Shown here: piece after piece, positions 49,170 through 59,396 of the stretch
Position numbering within the stretch: position 1 is the stretch's first letter
How the letters are laid out: each line of letters begins with the position of its first letter
Source: Alphaproteobacteria bacterium
Lineage (GTDB): Bacteria > Pseudomonadota > Alphaproteobacteria > UBA7985 > JAUIBT01
Direction: 5' to 3'
Assembly: GCA_030428255.1 (NCBI GenBank)
Contig: JAUIBT010000006.1
Span: forward strand, 1-64,000
Length of the DNA: 64,000 nucleotides
Program-made: the position numbers and the translations under genes
Notes under the pieces: generated by a model
Seen by the model: only the letters and a program-made list of their open reading frames with translations
Databases searched by the model: none
Told to the model about the DNA's origin: nothing

Positions 49170-50573
49170 CTAGGCTTGAGCCAGTTCCTCGGGCAACTTG
49201 TGGGCCCATTGGGTGATGTTGCCCGCGCCCAGACAGACGACAATATCGCCGCTGGACACCAGAGGCCCTACGATCTGAGCCAGTTGGTCGGGGTCGTCCA
49301 AGGGGCGCGCCGAACGGTGCCCGCGCGCCGATATGGCTTGGGCCAAGGCCTCTTTGTTGCGGCCTTCGATCTCGCTCTCGCCAGCGGCATAGACATCAGC
49401 AATCAGCACGTGGTCGGCGTCGTTGAAGCAGGTCGAAAACTCGTCGAACAAGTGGTCCAGGCGCGAATATCGGTGCGGTTGCATGATCGCGATGACCTTG
49501 TGGTCACCCACCGCCTGGCGTGCGGTTTTTAATACCGCCTTGATCTCGCGCGGGTGGTGGCCGTAGTCGTCGATCACCCGAACGCCGTTGGCTTCACCGG
49601 TCAGGGTAAAGCGGCGCTTGACGCCAGAGAAAGTGGCCAAGCCCTCGCGGATTTGCGTGTCGCTCATCCCCAGCTCCGCTGCGATGGCGACGGCAGCCAG
49701 AGAGTTCGAGACGTTGTGTTCGCCTAGGGTCGGTAGGCGCAGCTTGTCGATATGGCGCGGGGTCTGGCCGCGTCGGTCGATGCGCACCTCAAAGCACATG
49801 CTGCCTGCATCTTGTTTCACACGCATGCCGCGCACATCGGCTTGGGGCGAAAAGCCGTAGGTCACCAGGCGCTTATCTTGGGTACGGGCAATCAGCTCCT
49901 GGCACTTGGGATCGTCGATACAGATGACCGCAAAGCCATAGAAGGGCACTTGCGCTACGAAGCGGTCGAAGGCGCGATACAGGCGGTCTTCGGTCTCGTA
50001 GTGGTCCATGTGCTCGGGGTCGATGTTGGTCACAACAGCAATGGCGGCGGGCAGGCGAGTGAAGGAGCCGTCGCTCTCGTCCGCTTCGGCGACCAGCCAA
50101 GCGCCCGAGCCGATTTTGGCGTTGGTGCCGTACTGGTTGATGATGCCGCCATTAATGACGGTCGGATCCAGCTCTCCGGCTTCCAGCATGGTGGCGACCA
50201 TGGTTGTCGTGGTGGTCTTGCCGTGGGTGCCGGCGATGGCGATGGACTGCTTCAGGCGCATGACTTCAGCCAGCATTTCCGCGCGGCGAATAACCGGAAT
50301 GTGCTTGCGGCGCGCCAAGGCGACCTCGGGATTGTCGGCCTTGACCGCTGAGGAGATGATCACCACAGCCGCATTGTCGGCGTTTTCCTCGCGGTGGCCG
50401 ATATCAACATGGATGCCCATGTCCTGCAAGCGCTTGACGTTGGGGTTAAAGGCCATGTCGCTGCCTTGGACCTTGAAGCCCTGGTGATGCAAGATTTCCG
50501 CGATCCCTGACATGCCGATTCCGCCTATGCCGACGAAATGGAAAACACCGATATCTTGGTTGAGCTGGGTCAT
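49170..50573 (-). CDS. murC: UDP-N-acetylmuramate-L-alanine ligase MurC
   Basis: MurC adds L-Ala to UDP-MurNAc. The 467 residues show the N-terminal uridine-binding FVGIGGIGMSGIAEIL, the ATP loop IAGTHGKTTTTTMVATML, the central DESDGSF and NIDPEHMDHYET, and the C-terminal VIDDYGHHPREIKAVL. It is a separate protein, not a MurC-Ddl fusion, so the missing Ddl activity is not carried here. Confidence 0.97.
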   Translation of the reverse strand: MTQLNQDIGVFHFVGIGGIGMSGIAEILHHQGFKVQGSDMAFNPNVKRLQDMGIHVDIGHREENADNAAVVIISSAVKADNPEVALARRKHIPVIRRAEMLAEVMRLKQSIAIAGTHGKTTTTTMVATMLEAGELDPTVINGGIINQYGTNAKIGSGAWLVAEADESDGSFTRLPAAIAVVTNIDPEHMDHYETEDRLYRAFDRFVAQVPFYGFAVICIDDPKCQELIARTQDKRLVTYGFSPQADVRGMRVKQDAGSMCFEVRIDRRGQTPRHIDKLRLPTLGEHNVSNSLAAVAIAAELGMSDTQIREGLATFSGVKRRFTLTGEANGVRVIDDYGHHPREIKAVLKTARQAVGDHKVIAIMQPHRYSRLDHLFDEFSTCFNDADHVLIADVYAAGESEIEGRNKEALAQAISARGHRSARPLDDPDQLAQIVGPLVSSGDIVVCLGAGNITQWAHKLPEELAQA

Positions 50574-50635
50574 GGGGATCGCTTTGCTTTTGGTTGGTCT
50601 TCGGTCAGCGGGCTGCGGCGGTTGGCGCGGCCGCT

Positions 50636-51757
50636 TTAGCGGTCGCCGATCACGGCAAACAGGGCATCAGCCAGATTGCGCGCCGCGCTGGCGTGGGATT
50701 GCGCCCTTGCTTTGGCGGCCACCTGGGCCAAAGTCAAGGGCTCTGTCAGGTAGTGGCGCAGGTCATGAGCGCGCGCCTCGGGCTCATTTTTGCTCTGCGG
50801 CCAGAGCCAGGCCGCGCCATGATCGACCAACGCGCGAGCGTTCAGGGTCTGTTGATCGTCAACGGCGGTGGGCAGGGGAACAAAGGCAGCGGGCCTGCCA
50901 ACCGTCGCAATTTCCGCGACACTCGAGGCACCAGATCGACAGATGACCAAGTGCGCATGACCATAGAGCCCGGCCATGTCGTCAAAGAAGCTGGAGATTT
51001 CGGCCTGGATGCCCAGCGCCTCGTAAGCTGAGCGCAGTTGCGCGACGTCTTCGGGGCGGGCCTGCTGGATCAAGCGAAAGCGCGCGCGCTCGTTGGCGCT
51101 GAGCGCGGCCATGACCTGTGGCATGAAGTCAGAGAAATAGCGCGCACCCTGACTGCCGCCATAGACCAGAATGCAAAATTGCTCGTTCGGCTTCGCGGGC
51201 TGATAGTCCGCGACCTGGGCGAAGACCTGGCGCACAGGATTGCTGACGTGGCGCAGGCGACTGGCGGGCAAACCGCTGAGGCCCTTGGTCGGCTGAAATG
51301 AGGTGCAAACCAAGTCGGCCTTGCGGGCCAGAAATCGGTTGGCGCGTCCAAAAACCGAATTTTGCTCGTGGATCAAGGTTGGAATGCCCAAGTGCTGGGC
51401 GGCCAGCATGCTGGGCGCACTGGCATAGCCGCCAAAGCCCACCACCGCTTGCGGCCGCAACTGATGCAACAGCCGCCGCGCTTTCAGATAGCCGCGCGCC
51501 ATAGCGAGCAAGCCCTTGACCTGCTGCATGCGGCTGGTGCGGAACAAGCCCATAGAGGGGATGAGGTGACGGCTGACGTTGTGGTAGTCTTGGCCGAACG
51601 ACAGCCCGCGCTCGTCGGTCAACAGCGCAGAGGCATAACCTCGGGTTGCCAGCTCCTCGGCAAGCGCGAAAGCCGGGAACAGATGGCCGCCGGTGCCTCC
51701 AGACGCCAGGGCAATCAGGGGAGCAGCGGGAGCAGTGTCGGAGGCTAAGGCAGGCAT
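50636..51757 (-). CDS. murG: UDP-GlcNAc:lipid I N-acetylglucosaminyltransferase MurG
   Basis: MurG makes lipid II on the inner face of the membrane. The 373 residues carry the acceptor motif LASGGTGGHLFPAFALAEEL, AVVGFGGYASAPSMLAAQ, the LIHEQNSVFGRANR loop, the donor region CILVYGGSQGARYFSDFMP and the UDP-binding VICRSGASSVAEIA. It is one of the standard dcw genes, preceded by ftsW and followed by murC 62 bp downstream. Confidence 0.96.
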   Translation of the reverse strand: MPALASDTAPAAPLIALASGGTGGHLFPAFALAEELATRGYASALLTDERGLSFGQDYHNVSRHLIPSMGLFRTSRMQQVKGLLAMARGYLKARRLLHQLRPQAVVGFGGYASAPSMLAAQHLGIPTLIHEQNSVFGRANRFLARKADLVCTSFQPTKGLSGLPASRLRHVSNPVRQVFAQVADYQPAKPNEQFCILVYGGSQGARYFSDFMPQVMAALSANERARFRLIQQARPEDVAQLRSAYEALGIQAEISSFFDDMAGLYGHAHLVICRSGASSVAEIATVGRPAAFVPLPTAVDDQQTLNARALVDHGAAWLWPQSKNEPEARAHDLRHYLTEPLTLAQVAAKARAQSHASAARNLADALFAVIGDR

Positions 51758-51866
51758 GGCACGTCGCAGAAGGTCAGGGAATGCGCCACCTTAGGAGAAA
51801 GACCCCCGGCCTGGCTAGTGGAAAGCCCGCGCAAAGCCGTGGGCCAAACAGTGGCGGTGGGGAGGC

Positions 51867-52997
51867 TTAGTGGCGGCTGTCGTTTTCCCAAGCGCCGCGG
51901 CGGCTCAAAGCGAGCAGGAACCCGAAGGTCAAGCCCATGCCGATCAAAGACGAGCCGCCATAGGAAATGAAGGGCAGGGTCATGCCGGTGGGAATGATCA
52001 TGCGCAAGGTCGAGGCGATGTTGATAAAGGCCTGAGTTCCAAATTGGGTCAGCAGGCCGCCTATCGCCAACAAGATGAACAGGCTGCGGGCATGGGAGGC
52101 GCGCACCACGCCGCGCATGATGATGACTGAGAAGATTGCGACTACAAACAAGCAGGCGAACAGACCGAACTCTTCACCGACCACGGCAAAGATAAAGTCT
52201 GTGTGCGCGTCGGGCAGAGCGTCCTTACGAATGCCCTCTCCTGGGCCGCGACCGAACCAGGCCCCATTCTTCAGTGTGCGGATCGACTGCAAGACCTGAA
52301 AGTTCGCGGCATCGTCGCCCCACAAGAAATTGTTCACCCGCTGATGAACATAGGGCACCATCAGATAGGCCATGCCCACAACTGAGAGACCAGCAGGCAC
52401 CAGGACAACGAACCACCACAAAGACACACCTGCCAAGAAGAGCTGAGCGAAAAAGATGACTGACACCAACCCAGATTGACTGAGGTCGGTCTGTAGGAGC
52501 AACAGCACCATGATTAGGCCGTAGAGCGAGAAGGCGACCAGAGCACCATAGGTCTCTGGATGGCTGCGTTGACGCGATAACAGCCAGGCCGACACGACCG
52601 CAAAGCAGGGCTTTGCCAGCTCGGTCGGTTGCAAGGTGAAGGCACCAAAGTCGAGCCAGCGGCGCGAGCCGTTAAATTCGCTGCCGACCATCAAGACCGC
52701 GAGCAAAAGCCCAAGGCAGCCAACCATGGCCACAAAGGCCAGCAGGCGCACGCGGCGCACGCTCAGCATGGACACGCCCAGCATAAGCGTGACAGCGATG
52801 GGCAAAAACAACAGGTGCTTTTGCAGGAAGGTGAACATGTCCCTTGAGGTGTGCTGTGTCACAGCAGGTGATGCTGTTATCGACATGAACAAGCCAATGA
52901 CGATCAAGCAGCTAACCAAGACCAAGGTAGTGAGATCGACAGACCAGAGCCAACGACCAAGCACCGAGTCATCGGCTCGAGAGACCGATTTGAACAT
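51867..52997 (-). CDS. ftsW: SEDS peptidoglycan polymerase FtsW
   Basis: FtsW polymerises septal glycan strands together with FtsI. The 376 residues have ten helices. SEDS signatures are FNGSRRWLDFGAFTLQPTELAKP and HTDFIFAVVGEEFGLFA; the latter contains the conserved acidic residues. The C-terminal ISYGGSSLIGMGLTFGFLLA is diagnostic. It lies between murD and murG. Confidence 0.96.
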   Translation of the reverse strand: MFKSVSRADDSVLGRWLWSVDLTTLVLVSCLIVIGLFMSITASPAVTQHTSRDMFTFLQKHLLFLPIAVTLMLGVSMLSVRRVRLLAFVAMVGCLGLLLAVLMVGSEFNGSRRWLDFGAFTLQPTELAKPCFAVVSAWLLSRQRSHPETYGALVAFSLYGLIMVLLLLQTDLSQSGLVSVIFFAQLFLAGVSLWWFVVLVPAGLSVVGMAYLMVPYVHQRVNNFLWGDDAANFQVLQSIRTLKNGAWFGRGPGEGIRKDALPDAHTDFIFAVVGEEFGLFACLFVVAIFSVIIMRGVVRASHARSLFILLAIGGLLTQFGTQAFINIASTLRMIIPTGMTLPFISYGGSSLIGMGLTFGFLLALSRRGAWENDSRH

Positions 52998-53052
52998 TGC
53001 AACTTCCTCTTAAATACAGCGAGGCTATTTGTAAAACTTGGACCAAGCCCGC

Positions 53053-54423
53053 TTACCGCGCGGCCAAGGCTTGCCCTACAAGCGCTTTGAAGGCGTCGCC
53101 GCGAGCCTCAAAAGAGCTGAACTGATCGAACGAGGCACAGGCTGGAGACAAGACGAGGGTCGCTTGTTCTAAAGGGTGCTGCTCGGCCCAATTCAGGGCA
53201 TCTTCAACGGCCAAGGGCAAAGCTTGCTCAAGGGTGTCAAATTGACGTGTCGCTATGATGGGCGACAATTGAGCCGTAAATTCGGCTGCCGCTTGGCCAA
53301 ATGTGTAGGCTTGCCGCACACCTGCCACGTCGCCCAACAAAGGCGCGATGCCCTCTTCTTTGGCCAGACCGCCCAAGAGCCAAAACATGTTGGGAAAAGC
53401 GCGCAGGGCGTGGAGGCTGGCTTCGGCGTTTGTCGCTTTGGAATCGTTGATGATGGTGAGGTTATTGCAGGTCGCGACCCGCTCTTGCCGGTGGACCAAT
53501 CCCGGAAAACTGGCCAAATGCGGCGCGATCTGCTCGGCCGGCAAGCCTAAGGCACGGCAAAGCGCAAAGGCTCCCGCGGCGTTCTGACCGTTATGGTCGC
53601 CTGGCAGGCTGTCGGCCTGGGTCAGGTCGGCCACCTGGTGCCCGTTCTCCAGAAGGGCGTGATCTTGCCGGCAGAACCCTTTGTCCAGGTATCGGTTGCC
53701 TGAGATGGGGCAAAGGCGCGTAAGGCGACCAACAAGCGCGCGCGTGTTGGTATCATCGAGCCCCAAAACCGCTGTGCCCTGCGGTGCGAGCAACGTATCA
53801 AAGATGCGCATTTTGGCGTCGATATAGCCTTGCAGGCCGCCGTGCCGCTCAAGATGGTCGGGGCTGATATTGAGCAGCAAAGCCGCATCAAGCGCGGGCG
53901 TTTGCATCAGCTCAAGCTGGTAAGACGATAGCTCCAGCACATAAACGCCGCCTTCGGGCAGGACCGGCAACGCCAAGGCTGGCACGCCGATATTGCCCCC
54001 CATCGCCATGGGAACACCCGCCGAGCCCAGCAAATGTGCGGTCAAGGCCGTGCAGGTCGATTTTCCATTGGTTCCAGTAATGCCGATAAAGCGGGCTTGC
54101 GGATTGGCGCGCACCAACAGCTCGACATCGCAAATGAGGGGAATGCCTGCCTCAAGCGCGCGCTGTGCGACCCGGTTGGGTTTGGGGAAGCTCCAAGGGA
54201 TGCCCGGTGAAATCACCAGCGCGGCAACGTCGCCGAGGTCGGCTGTGTTGAGATCAACCAAGGGATAGGGCGCATTCTGCAAGCGCTTGCCGTCATCCCA
54301 AGCCATGACCTCAGCGCCGCCTTGGTGCAAAGCCATGGCCGCCGTGTGGCCCGAGCGCCCGAGCCCCAGTACCGCGACCTTGCGGCCTGCGTAAAGATCG
54401 ACGCTTTGGAGTTCGGCGCTCAT
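53053..54423 (-). CDS. murD: UDP-N-acetylmuramoylalanine-D-glutamate ligase MurD
   Basis: MurD adds D-Glu to UDP-MurNAc-L-Ala. ATG 54423, preceded by AGGA, gives 456 residues; a longer frame starts inside the mraY-murD spacer. Motifs are VAVLGLGRSGHTAAMAL, the ATP loop IGITGTNGKSTCTALTAHLL, LNISPDHLERHGGLQGYIDAK, and the C-terminal NDSKATNAEASLHAL. It follows mraY by 29 bp. Confidence 0.96.
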   Translation of the reverse strand: MSAELQSVDLYAGRKVAVLGLGRSGHTAAMALHQGGAEVMAWDDGKRLQNAPYPLVDLNTADLGDVAALVISPGIPWSFPKPNRVAQRALEAGIPLICDVELLVRANPQARFIGITGTNGKSTCTALTAHLLGSAGVPMAMGGNIGVPALALPVLPEGGVYVLELSSYQLELMQTPALDAALLLNISPDHLERHGGLQGYIDAKMRIFDTLLAPQGTAVLGLDDTNTRALVGRLTRLCPISGNRYLDKGFCRQDHALLENGHQVADLTQADSLPGDHNGQNAAGAFALCRALGLPAEQIAPHLASFPGLVHRQERVATCNNLTIINDSKATNAEASLHALRAFPNMFWLLGGLAKEEGIAPLLGDVAGVRQAYTFGQAAAEFTAQLSPIIATRQFDTLEQALPLAVEDALNWAEQHPLEQATLVLSPACASFDQFSSFEARGDAFKALVGQALAAR

Positions 54424-54452
54424 GCTGTCCTGCTCTTTGCTCAGGATCTGGC

Positions 54453-55541
54453 TCAGCGGATTTTCAAAGTCGCCAGACCAACCAAGGCCAAGACCGCTGC
54501 GATGATCCAAAAGCGAATGACGATCGTGGGTTCTTTCCAGCCGAGCTTTTCAAAGTGGTGGTGGATCGGGGCCATCAAGAAGACCCGCTTGCCGGTCAAT
54601 TTGAAAGAGACCACTTGAATAATTACCGATAAAGCTTCGACGACGAACAAGCCGCCAATGATGATCATGACCAGCTCGTGCTTGGTAATGACAGCGATGG
54701 TGCCAATGGCTCCGCCCAGGGACAGGGACCCGGTGTCACCCATAAAGACCTTTGCAGGCGGCGCATTGAACCACAAAAAGCCCATGCCCGCGCCGACAAT
54801 CGCGGCACAGACAATCGCCAGCTCCGCTGCGCCCTTGACGTAAAAAAGCTGGAGGTAGGTGGTAAAATCAGATCGGCCAACGACGTAGGCAATGATCGCA
54901 AAGGAAATCGAGGCGATCATGATGGGCACAATGGCCAGACCGTCTAGGCCATCTGTTAGGTTTACAGCATTGCTGGAGCCAACAATCACGAAGGAAGCAA
55001 AGACGGCGTAGAACAGACCCAAATTGATTGAGAAATCTTTTAAGACCGGAAAGGTCAAGATCGAGGCCATGTCGTCTTGCGTGTTGAGCATGATCATCGC
55101 CGAAGCGCCCAGGGCAATCGCAAATTGAAACACCAGCTTTTGTTTGCTGCTAAGACCGTCTGAGCTGCGCTTGATCAGCTTGCGGTAGTCATCGACGAAG
55201 CCCAGCAGGCCGAAACCCGTTACGACGAGCATGACACACCAAACATAGTCTTCGCTGAGATCGGACCACAGCAAGGTCGCAACGCCAAGCGACAACAGCA
55301 TCATCGAACCGCCCATAGTGGGGGTGCCTTGCTTGGTCAACAGATGGCTTTCAGGGCCGTCTTCGCGGATGGGTTGGCCCGCACCCTGCCGCGACTTGAG
55401 CCACCGAATGATGGGCTCACCCACCAAAAAGCAGATTAGCAGCGCGGTCATCAAGGCTCCGCCTGCGCGGAAGGTGATGTAGTTGAACAGGTTAAAAAAG
55501 GCGTAGTTGTCCGCCCAGGGCGTGAACAAGAAAGGAAACAT
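54453..55541 (-). CDS. mraY: Phospho-N-acetylmuramoyl-pentapeptide transferase MraY
   Basis: MraY attaches the muramyl-pentapeptide to undecaprenyl phosphate, giving lipid I. The 362 residues with ten helices carry the Mg2+/substrate loops [19 protein letters not shown], the [14 protein letters not shown] region with catalytic aspartates and the C-terminal [17 protein letters not shown]. Its natural substrate carries the D-Ala-D-Ala that MurF supplies, yet murF is not next to it here. A 148-bp gap separates it from murE. Confidence 0.97.
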   Translation of the reverse strand: MFPFLFTPWADNYAFFNLFNYITFRAGGALMTALLICFLVGEPIIRWLKSRQGAGQPIREDGPESHLLTKQGTPTMGGSMMLLSLGVATLLWSDLSEDYVWCVMLVVTGFGLLGFVDDYRKLIKRSSDGLSSKQKLVFQFAIALGASAMIMLNTQDDMASILTFPVLKDFSINLGLFYAVFASFVIVGSSNAVNLTDGLDGLAIVPIMIASISFAIIAYVVGRSDFTTYLQLFYVKGAAELAIVCAAIVGAGMGFLWFNAPPAKVFMGDTGSLSLGGAIGTIAVITKHELVMIIIGGLFVVEALSVIIQVVSFKLTGKRVFLMAPIHHHFEKLGWKEPTIVIRFWIIAAVLALVGLATLKIR

Positions 55542-55689
55542 GCTGACTCTTTGCAGCGCGAAGGGACCAATCGGCCGCCAGTCGCTGGAAGGTAAGAAAG
55601 ATCGGAGGCTTTGCTTCGCCTAGCAATCCTGGGGCCTGATGGCAATGACGCATTTGGCGGCCCGCAGGCCTCCAAGCGTGCGGCATGCG

Positions 55690-57156
55690 CTAAGACGGGC
55701 CGCGCACAAGCGCTTCGCGTGCCACCTCGACATCGCTAAAGGGCAGGATTTCTTGACCTATTATCTGGCCTTGCTCGTGTCCCTTGCCCGCGATAACCAC
55801 CAGATCATCGGGGCCAGCTTGAGCCACTGCAAAGTTGATGGCCTCGCGACGATCGCCGATTTCCAGCGCATCTTGATCCATTCCTGCCAGAACTTGAGCG
55901 CGAATCTGTGCGGGGTCTTCGCTGCGTGGATTATCGTCGGTGACAATCGCAAGATCAGCATAGGTCATGGCAGCCTTACCCATCAGTGGGCGCTTGCCAG
56001 TATCGCGATCGCCGCCTGCGCCAAAGACACAGATCAGCCTCCCGCGCGCATGCGGGCGTGCGGCCTTCAAAACGGTTTCAAGCGCGTCTGCGGTGTGCGC
56101 GTAGTCAACCAGAACGTTGGTATGAGGAGAGTCACAATCAACGGTTTGCATGCGCCCCGCCACGCCTTTGAGCTGGCGCGCGGCGTCTTGCAGCGCTTCA
56201 GCTTCGATCCCGCAGGCAAACAACAAGCCAACAGCGGCCAGCACGTTCGTGGCCTGAAAGTCACCGATCAGCGGCAGGTCGAGCTTGAGCAGTTGGCCCG
56301 CCATTGCTATTTCTAAATGCTGGCCTTGTGGCGTTGCGTGCTGCTCGAACAGCTTGATATCTGGCGCTTTGTTGCCGAACCTCAAGCTGTTTGGCGCGAC
56401 CTGGCGCAAGGCAGCAATCTCGGGTACATCGGCATTCAAGACGGCGGTGCCATCTGGGGTCAAAAGCTCGCTAAACAGACGCGACTTGGCGTCGAAATAG
56501 CTCTGCATGTCGGGATGATAATCCAGGTGGTCGCGGCTGATGTTGGTGAAAGCGGCGGCCTGAAATCGCAGGCCCTCGAGGCGGCGCTGATCTAAGCCGT
56601 GACTGGAGGCTTCGATCACCAAGGCATCGTAGCCCTGTAGGCTCGCGGCTTGCAGCGCTTTGTGTAGGGAGATGACGTCGGGCGTCGTCAGCTGCGGCAG
56701 GTCTGCTATGCCTTCCGGCTGGAGGCCCAAGGTACCCACCGACACTGCCTTGTGTCCCAAACTATTCAGCATTTGCTGGGCAAAACTGGCCACAGACGTT
56801 TTGCCGTTGGTACCAGTCACCGCCAGGCATAGGCTAGGCTGCGGGCGATAGAAGCTGGAGGCCAGGCGCGCAGTAGCGCGGCGAGGTTGGGGGCTACGCA
56901 AGACTGCGATCCGTTCGCCCAAGTCGGGAAGATGAGAGTCTTGTCCAACCAAAACGGCCGCTGCACCGGCTTCGACCGCGGCCTGAGCGAAACGTGCGCC
57001 GTCCATTTGGCTGCCTGGCAAGCCACAAAACAAGCTTCCAGCAACGACTCTCCGCGAATCAATCTCTAAGCCGCAGACCTCAATTTGATCCAAGGCGGCG
57101 GGGTCATAGGACAAATCGGTAAGTCCGGCAATGGATACAAGGTCGCTTAACTGCAT
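55690..57156 (-). CDS. murE: UDP-MurNAc-tripeptide synthetase MurE (meso-DAP type)
   Basis: MurE adds the third residue of the stem peptide. ATG 57156 gives 488 residues and overlaps the ftsI stop by 10 bp; an in-frame start 20 codons upstream would lie deeper in ftsI. Features are the uridine-binding N-domain, the ATP loop LAVTGTNGKTSVASFAQQML, VIEASSHGLDQRRL and DYAHTADALETVL. The loop VTDDNPRSEDP contains DNPR, the known signature for meso-diaminopimelate. It is a normal-length stand-alone MurE, not a MurE-MurF fusion. Confidence 0.96.
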   Translation of the reverse strand: MQLSDLVSIAGLTDLSYDPAALDQIEVCGLEIDSRRVVAGSLFCGLPGSQMDGARFAQAAVEAGAAAVLVGQDSHLPDLGERIAVLRSPQPRRATARLASSFYRPQPSLCLAVTGTNGKTSVASFAQQMLNSLGHKAVSVGTLGLQPEGIADLPQLTTPDVISLHKALQAASLQGYDALVIEASSHGLDQRRLEGLRFQAAAFTNISRDHLDYHPDMQSYFDAKSRLFSELLTPDGTAVLNADVPEIAALRQVAPNSLRFGNKAPDIKLFEQHATPQGQHLEIAMAGQLLKLDLPLIGDFQATNVLAAVGLLFACGIEAEALQDAARQLKGVAGRMQTVDCDSPHTNVLVDYAHTADALETVLKAARPHARGRLICVFGAGGDRDTGKRPLMGKAAMTYADLAIVTDDNPRSEDPAQIRAQVLAGMDQDALEIGDRREAINFAVAQAGPDDLVVIAGKGHEQGQIIGQEILPFSDVEVAREALVRGPS

Positions 57157-58943
57157 GAGGTCGGCTCGTTGATGGTCTGGTCTTGGCGGTCTGCATTCTT
57201 TTGCATCATTTGCCACAGATCATCAGTATTGCGAACCGGCATAATTCCCAAGGGAGAAATCAAGCGATTGATAATGCGACAGGTCACGGGCGCTGCGACC
57301 CAGCCGGCTGTGGCGTAATTGAAGCTCTCTTTTTGACCCTTAGGTTCGTCAAACACCACGTAGAGCACGTATTGCGGATTGTCGATCGGGAAGACGGACA
57401 CAAAGGAGGACACAACTTCATTGCTGCCGTACTTATCTGCTGTTCCCGTTTTTCCGCCGATGGCCACCGATTCGACCTGGGCCTTAGAGCCTGTGCCATT
57501 GGCAACAATGTTTCGCATGTAATCCAGCATGATGTGCGAGGTTTCTTGGCTGATCACGCGCGGGCCCTGGGGGCGCTGGCTGGGCTCATTGGACTTCAGC
57601 AGGGTTGGCTGGATGCGGATACCGCCGTTTGCCAAAGCAGCGACGCCGGTGGCAACGTGCAGCGGCGAGACCGCAATACCATGACCAAAGGAAACGGTCG
57701 CCGTGCTGACGTCCGTCATGCGAGCAGGAAATGTCGGGGTGTCGGTCTCGAGCACTTCAATCTGAGAGATCGACAGCATGCCCAAATCGTCCAGGAAACG
57801 CAGCAATTCCTTGCCGCCCAACCGCAGGCCGATTTGCGCGGCTCCGATGTTGGAGGATTCCTGAAGAATATGCTTGGCATCCATGCGACCAGGCAACGGG
57901 TGGTAGTCGCTAATCACTCGATCATAGACATGCAAAGGGCGCGAGACATCAAAGGTGTCGTTTGGGCCGATCACGCCGCGGTCAAGCGCGGCCGCCACGG
58001 TGAACAGCTTGAAGGTCGATCCCAGTTCGATTGCGCCTTGTGTGGCAGCGTTGATCCGTGCGATTTTGGGCGACGCGCCAACATTGTCGGGGTCAAAACT
58101 GGGCAAGGAGACCATGCTCAGGATTTCACCGCTGTTTACGTTCATCAGGACCGCCGAGGCACGCTTGGCTTCAAAGGCCGTCATTTGAGCCTGGACCTCT
58201 GATCGGACGATATGCTGAATGCCCACATCTAGGCTAGTTTTTAGCGTCTGATTGAGGTCTGCCAGTTGGCCCTCGAAGACGTGCTCCATGCCAGCCATGC
58301 CGTTGGTGTCAATGTCCGTGTAGCCAATCGGGTGAGCGAACAAATCGCCTTGGGTGTACTCGCGACTGGGCAGCTTGGGGTAGTCCAATCCAACGATGCC
58401 TTTGGCGTTTAGCCGACGAACCTGGTCTGGGGTCAGGTTGCGCTTGATCTGAATCTCATAGCGGTCGGTGTTCGACAGGCGCGCCAACAGGGCGGCTGGC
58501 TCCAAGTCGGGCAGCACTTCTGTGATGGCGCGAAAGGCCTCATCGATATCGCGGATTTTGCGCGGATGAACCACCAAAGCAGGGCGGTTGAGCGTTCGAG
58601 CCAAAACCGCGCCATTGCGGTCCAAGATGTCGGCGCGCTTGTGGGACAGTGGGGCCGGCGGCGTAGCCACCTGCGCAACGCGTGTCCCCTCCAAGTCAGA
58701 CAGACCGATCAGGCGTGCACCCAGCAGCAGGTAGCCGCACAAGAACAGCAGCGCGAAATAGACCAAACGCTTGCGGCCAATTTTCAAATCTTGGCTCACC
58801 AAACCACCCGAAGATGGGGTGGGCTGGGCGCTGTAGGGGGTGGCGCTGCGCTCCAGTCGCGCGGCAAGCGCTGGGCTGGTAAAGTGCTGGGCTTGACCAG
58901 CCAGGCGCGGGCTGAGGGCAGGATTGAGTGGGTGCGTTTGCAT
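57147..58943 (-). CDS. ftsI: Septal transpeptidase FtsI (PBP3)
   Basis: FtsI crosslinks septal peptidoglycan in partnership with FtsW. The 598 residues have an N-terminal helix at about residues 58-78 (LVYFALLFLCGYLLLGARL) and a dimerisation domain with LDRNGAVLARTL. The transpeptidase motifs are GSTFKLFTVAAAL (catalytic SxxK), SSNIGAAQIGL (SxN) and GKTGTADKYG (KTG). All three active-site motifs are intact. It lies 3 bp after ftsL and overlaps murE. It needs pentapeptide ending in D-Ala as donor. Confidence 0.97.
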   Translation of the reverse strand: MQTHPLNPALSPRLAGQAQHFTSPALAARLERSATPYSAQPTPSSGGLVSQDLKIGRKRLVYFALLFLCGYLLLGARLIGLSDLEGTRVAQVATPPAPLSHKRADILDRNGAVLARTLNRPALVVHPRKIRDIDEAFRAITEVLPDLEPAALLARLSNTDRYEIQIKRNLTPDQVRRLNAKGIVGLDYPKLPSREYTQGDLFAHPIGYTDIDTNGMAGMEHVFEGQLADLNQTLKTSLDVGIQHIVRSEVQAQMTAFEAKRASAVLMNVNSGEILSMVSLPSFDPDNVGASPKIARINAATQGAIELGSTFKLFTVAAALDRGVIGPNDTFDVSRPLHVYDRVISDYHPLPGRMDAKHILQESSNIGAAQIGLRLGGKELLRFLDDLGMLSISQIEVLETDTPTFPARMTDVSTATVSFGHGIAVSPLHVATGVAALANGGIRIQPTLLKSNEPSQRPQGPRVISQETSHIMLDYMRNIVANGTGSKAQVESVAIGGKTGTADKYGSNEVVSSFVSVFPIDNPQYVLYVVFDEPKGQKESFNYATAGWVAAPVTCRIINRLISPLGIMPVRNTDDLWQMMQKNADRQDQTINEPTSCS

Positions 58944-58946
58944 GGC

Positions 58947-59396
58947 TCAGTCCTCCAATCCCAAAATAAAGGAGCCCAATGGGTCCGTTTTGGAGGCGCC
59001 GCCGTCTTGGCCGTATTGATCCAGTAGAACGGGCGTGCGCGATTGGAATTGCTCAACCAGTTTTTGCGGGGCAGTGGCGATAGCGGGGACTTGAGTAGCA
59101 GGCTCGATATCAAGCGCCGCTGGTCGCTCGGGCAAGCCACGCAGGCTTGTCACCAAGGTTCCACGGTCGGACTTTATATCCAAGTAAGCTTTCGCAAGCC
59201 GCTCCAAACGTTCGGGGCGGTTTTGGTGCTGCCATTCGGCTTCCAGCACCTCATACTCATCCTGCAGCATGGCGATGCGTTGGTTCGCCTGCTTGATGTC
59301 AGATTCAATCTGCTGGACTGAATATTTAATCTTGAATAGTCCGACGGTCAGGCCGACCAAAAGGACAACCCAAACGAGAGTAAAAAATCGCGCCAT
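58947..59396 (-). CDS. ftsL: Cell division protein FtsL
   Basis: The 149-residue protein has a short cytoplasmic start, one helix (about 5-22, FTLVWVVLLVGLTVGLF) and a coiled coil (QQIESDIKQANQRIAMLQDE) typical of FtsL, the divisome partner of FtsB and FtsQ. The coiled coil is followed by NRPERLERLAKAYLDIK, a hallmark of alphaproteobacterial FtsL. The last 60 residues are variable. It lies between rsmH and ftsI. Confidence 0.9.
   Translation of the reverse strand: MARFFTLVWVVLLVGLTVGLFKIKYSVQQIESDIKQANQRIAMLQDEYEVLEAEWQHQNRPERLERLAKAYLDIKSDRGTLVTSLRGLPERPAALDIEPATQVPAIATAPQKLVEQFQSRTPVLLDQYGQDGGASKTDPLGSFILGLED

Noticed and set aside
55542-55689. Degenerate murF remnant
   Set aside because: No MurF motif in any frame of this gap; the short open frames here are frame-shifted sequence with unrelated composition.
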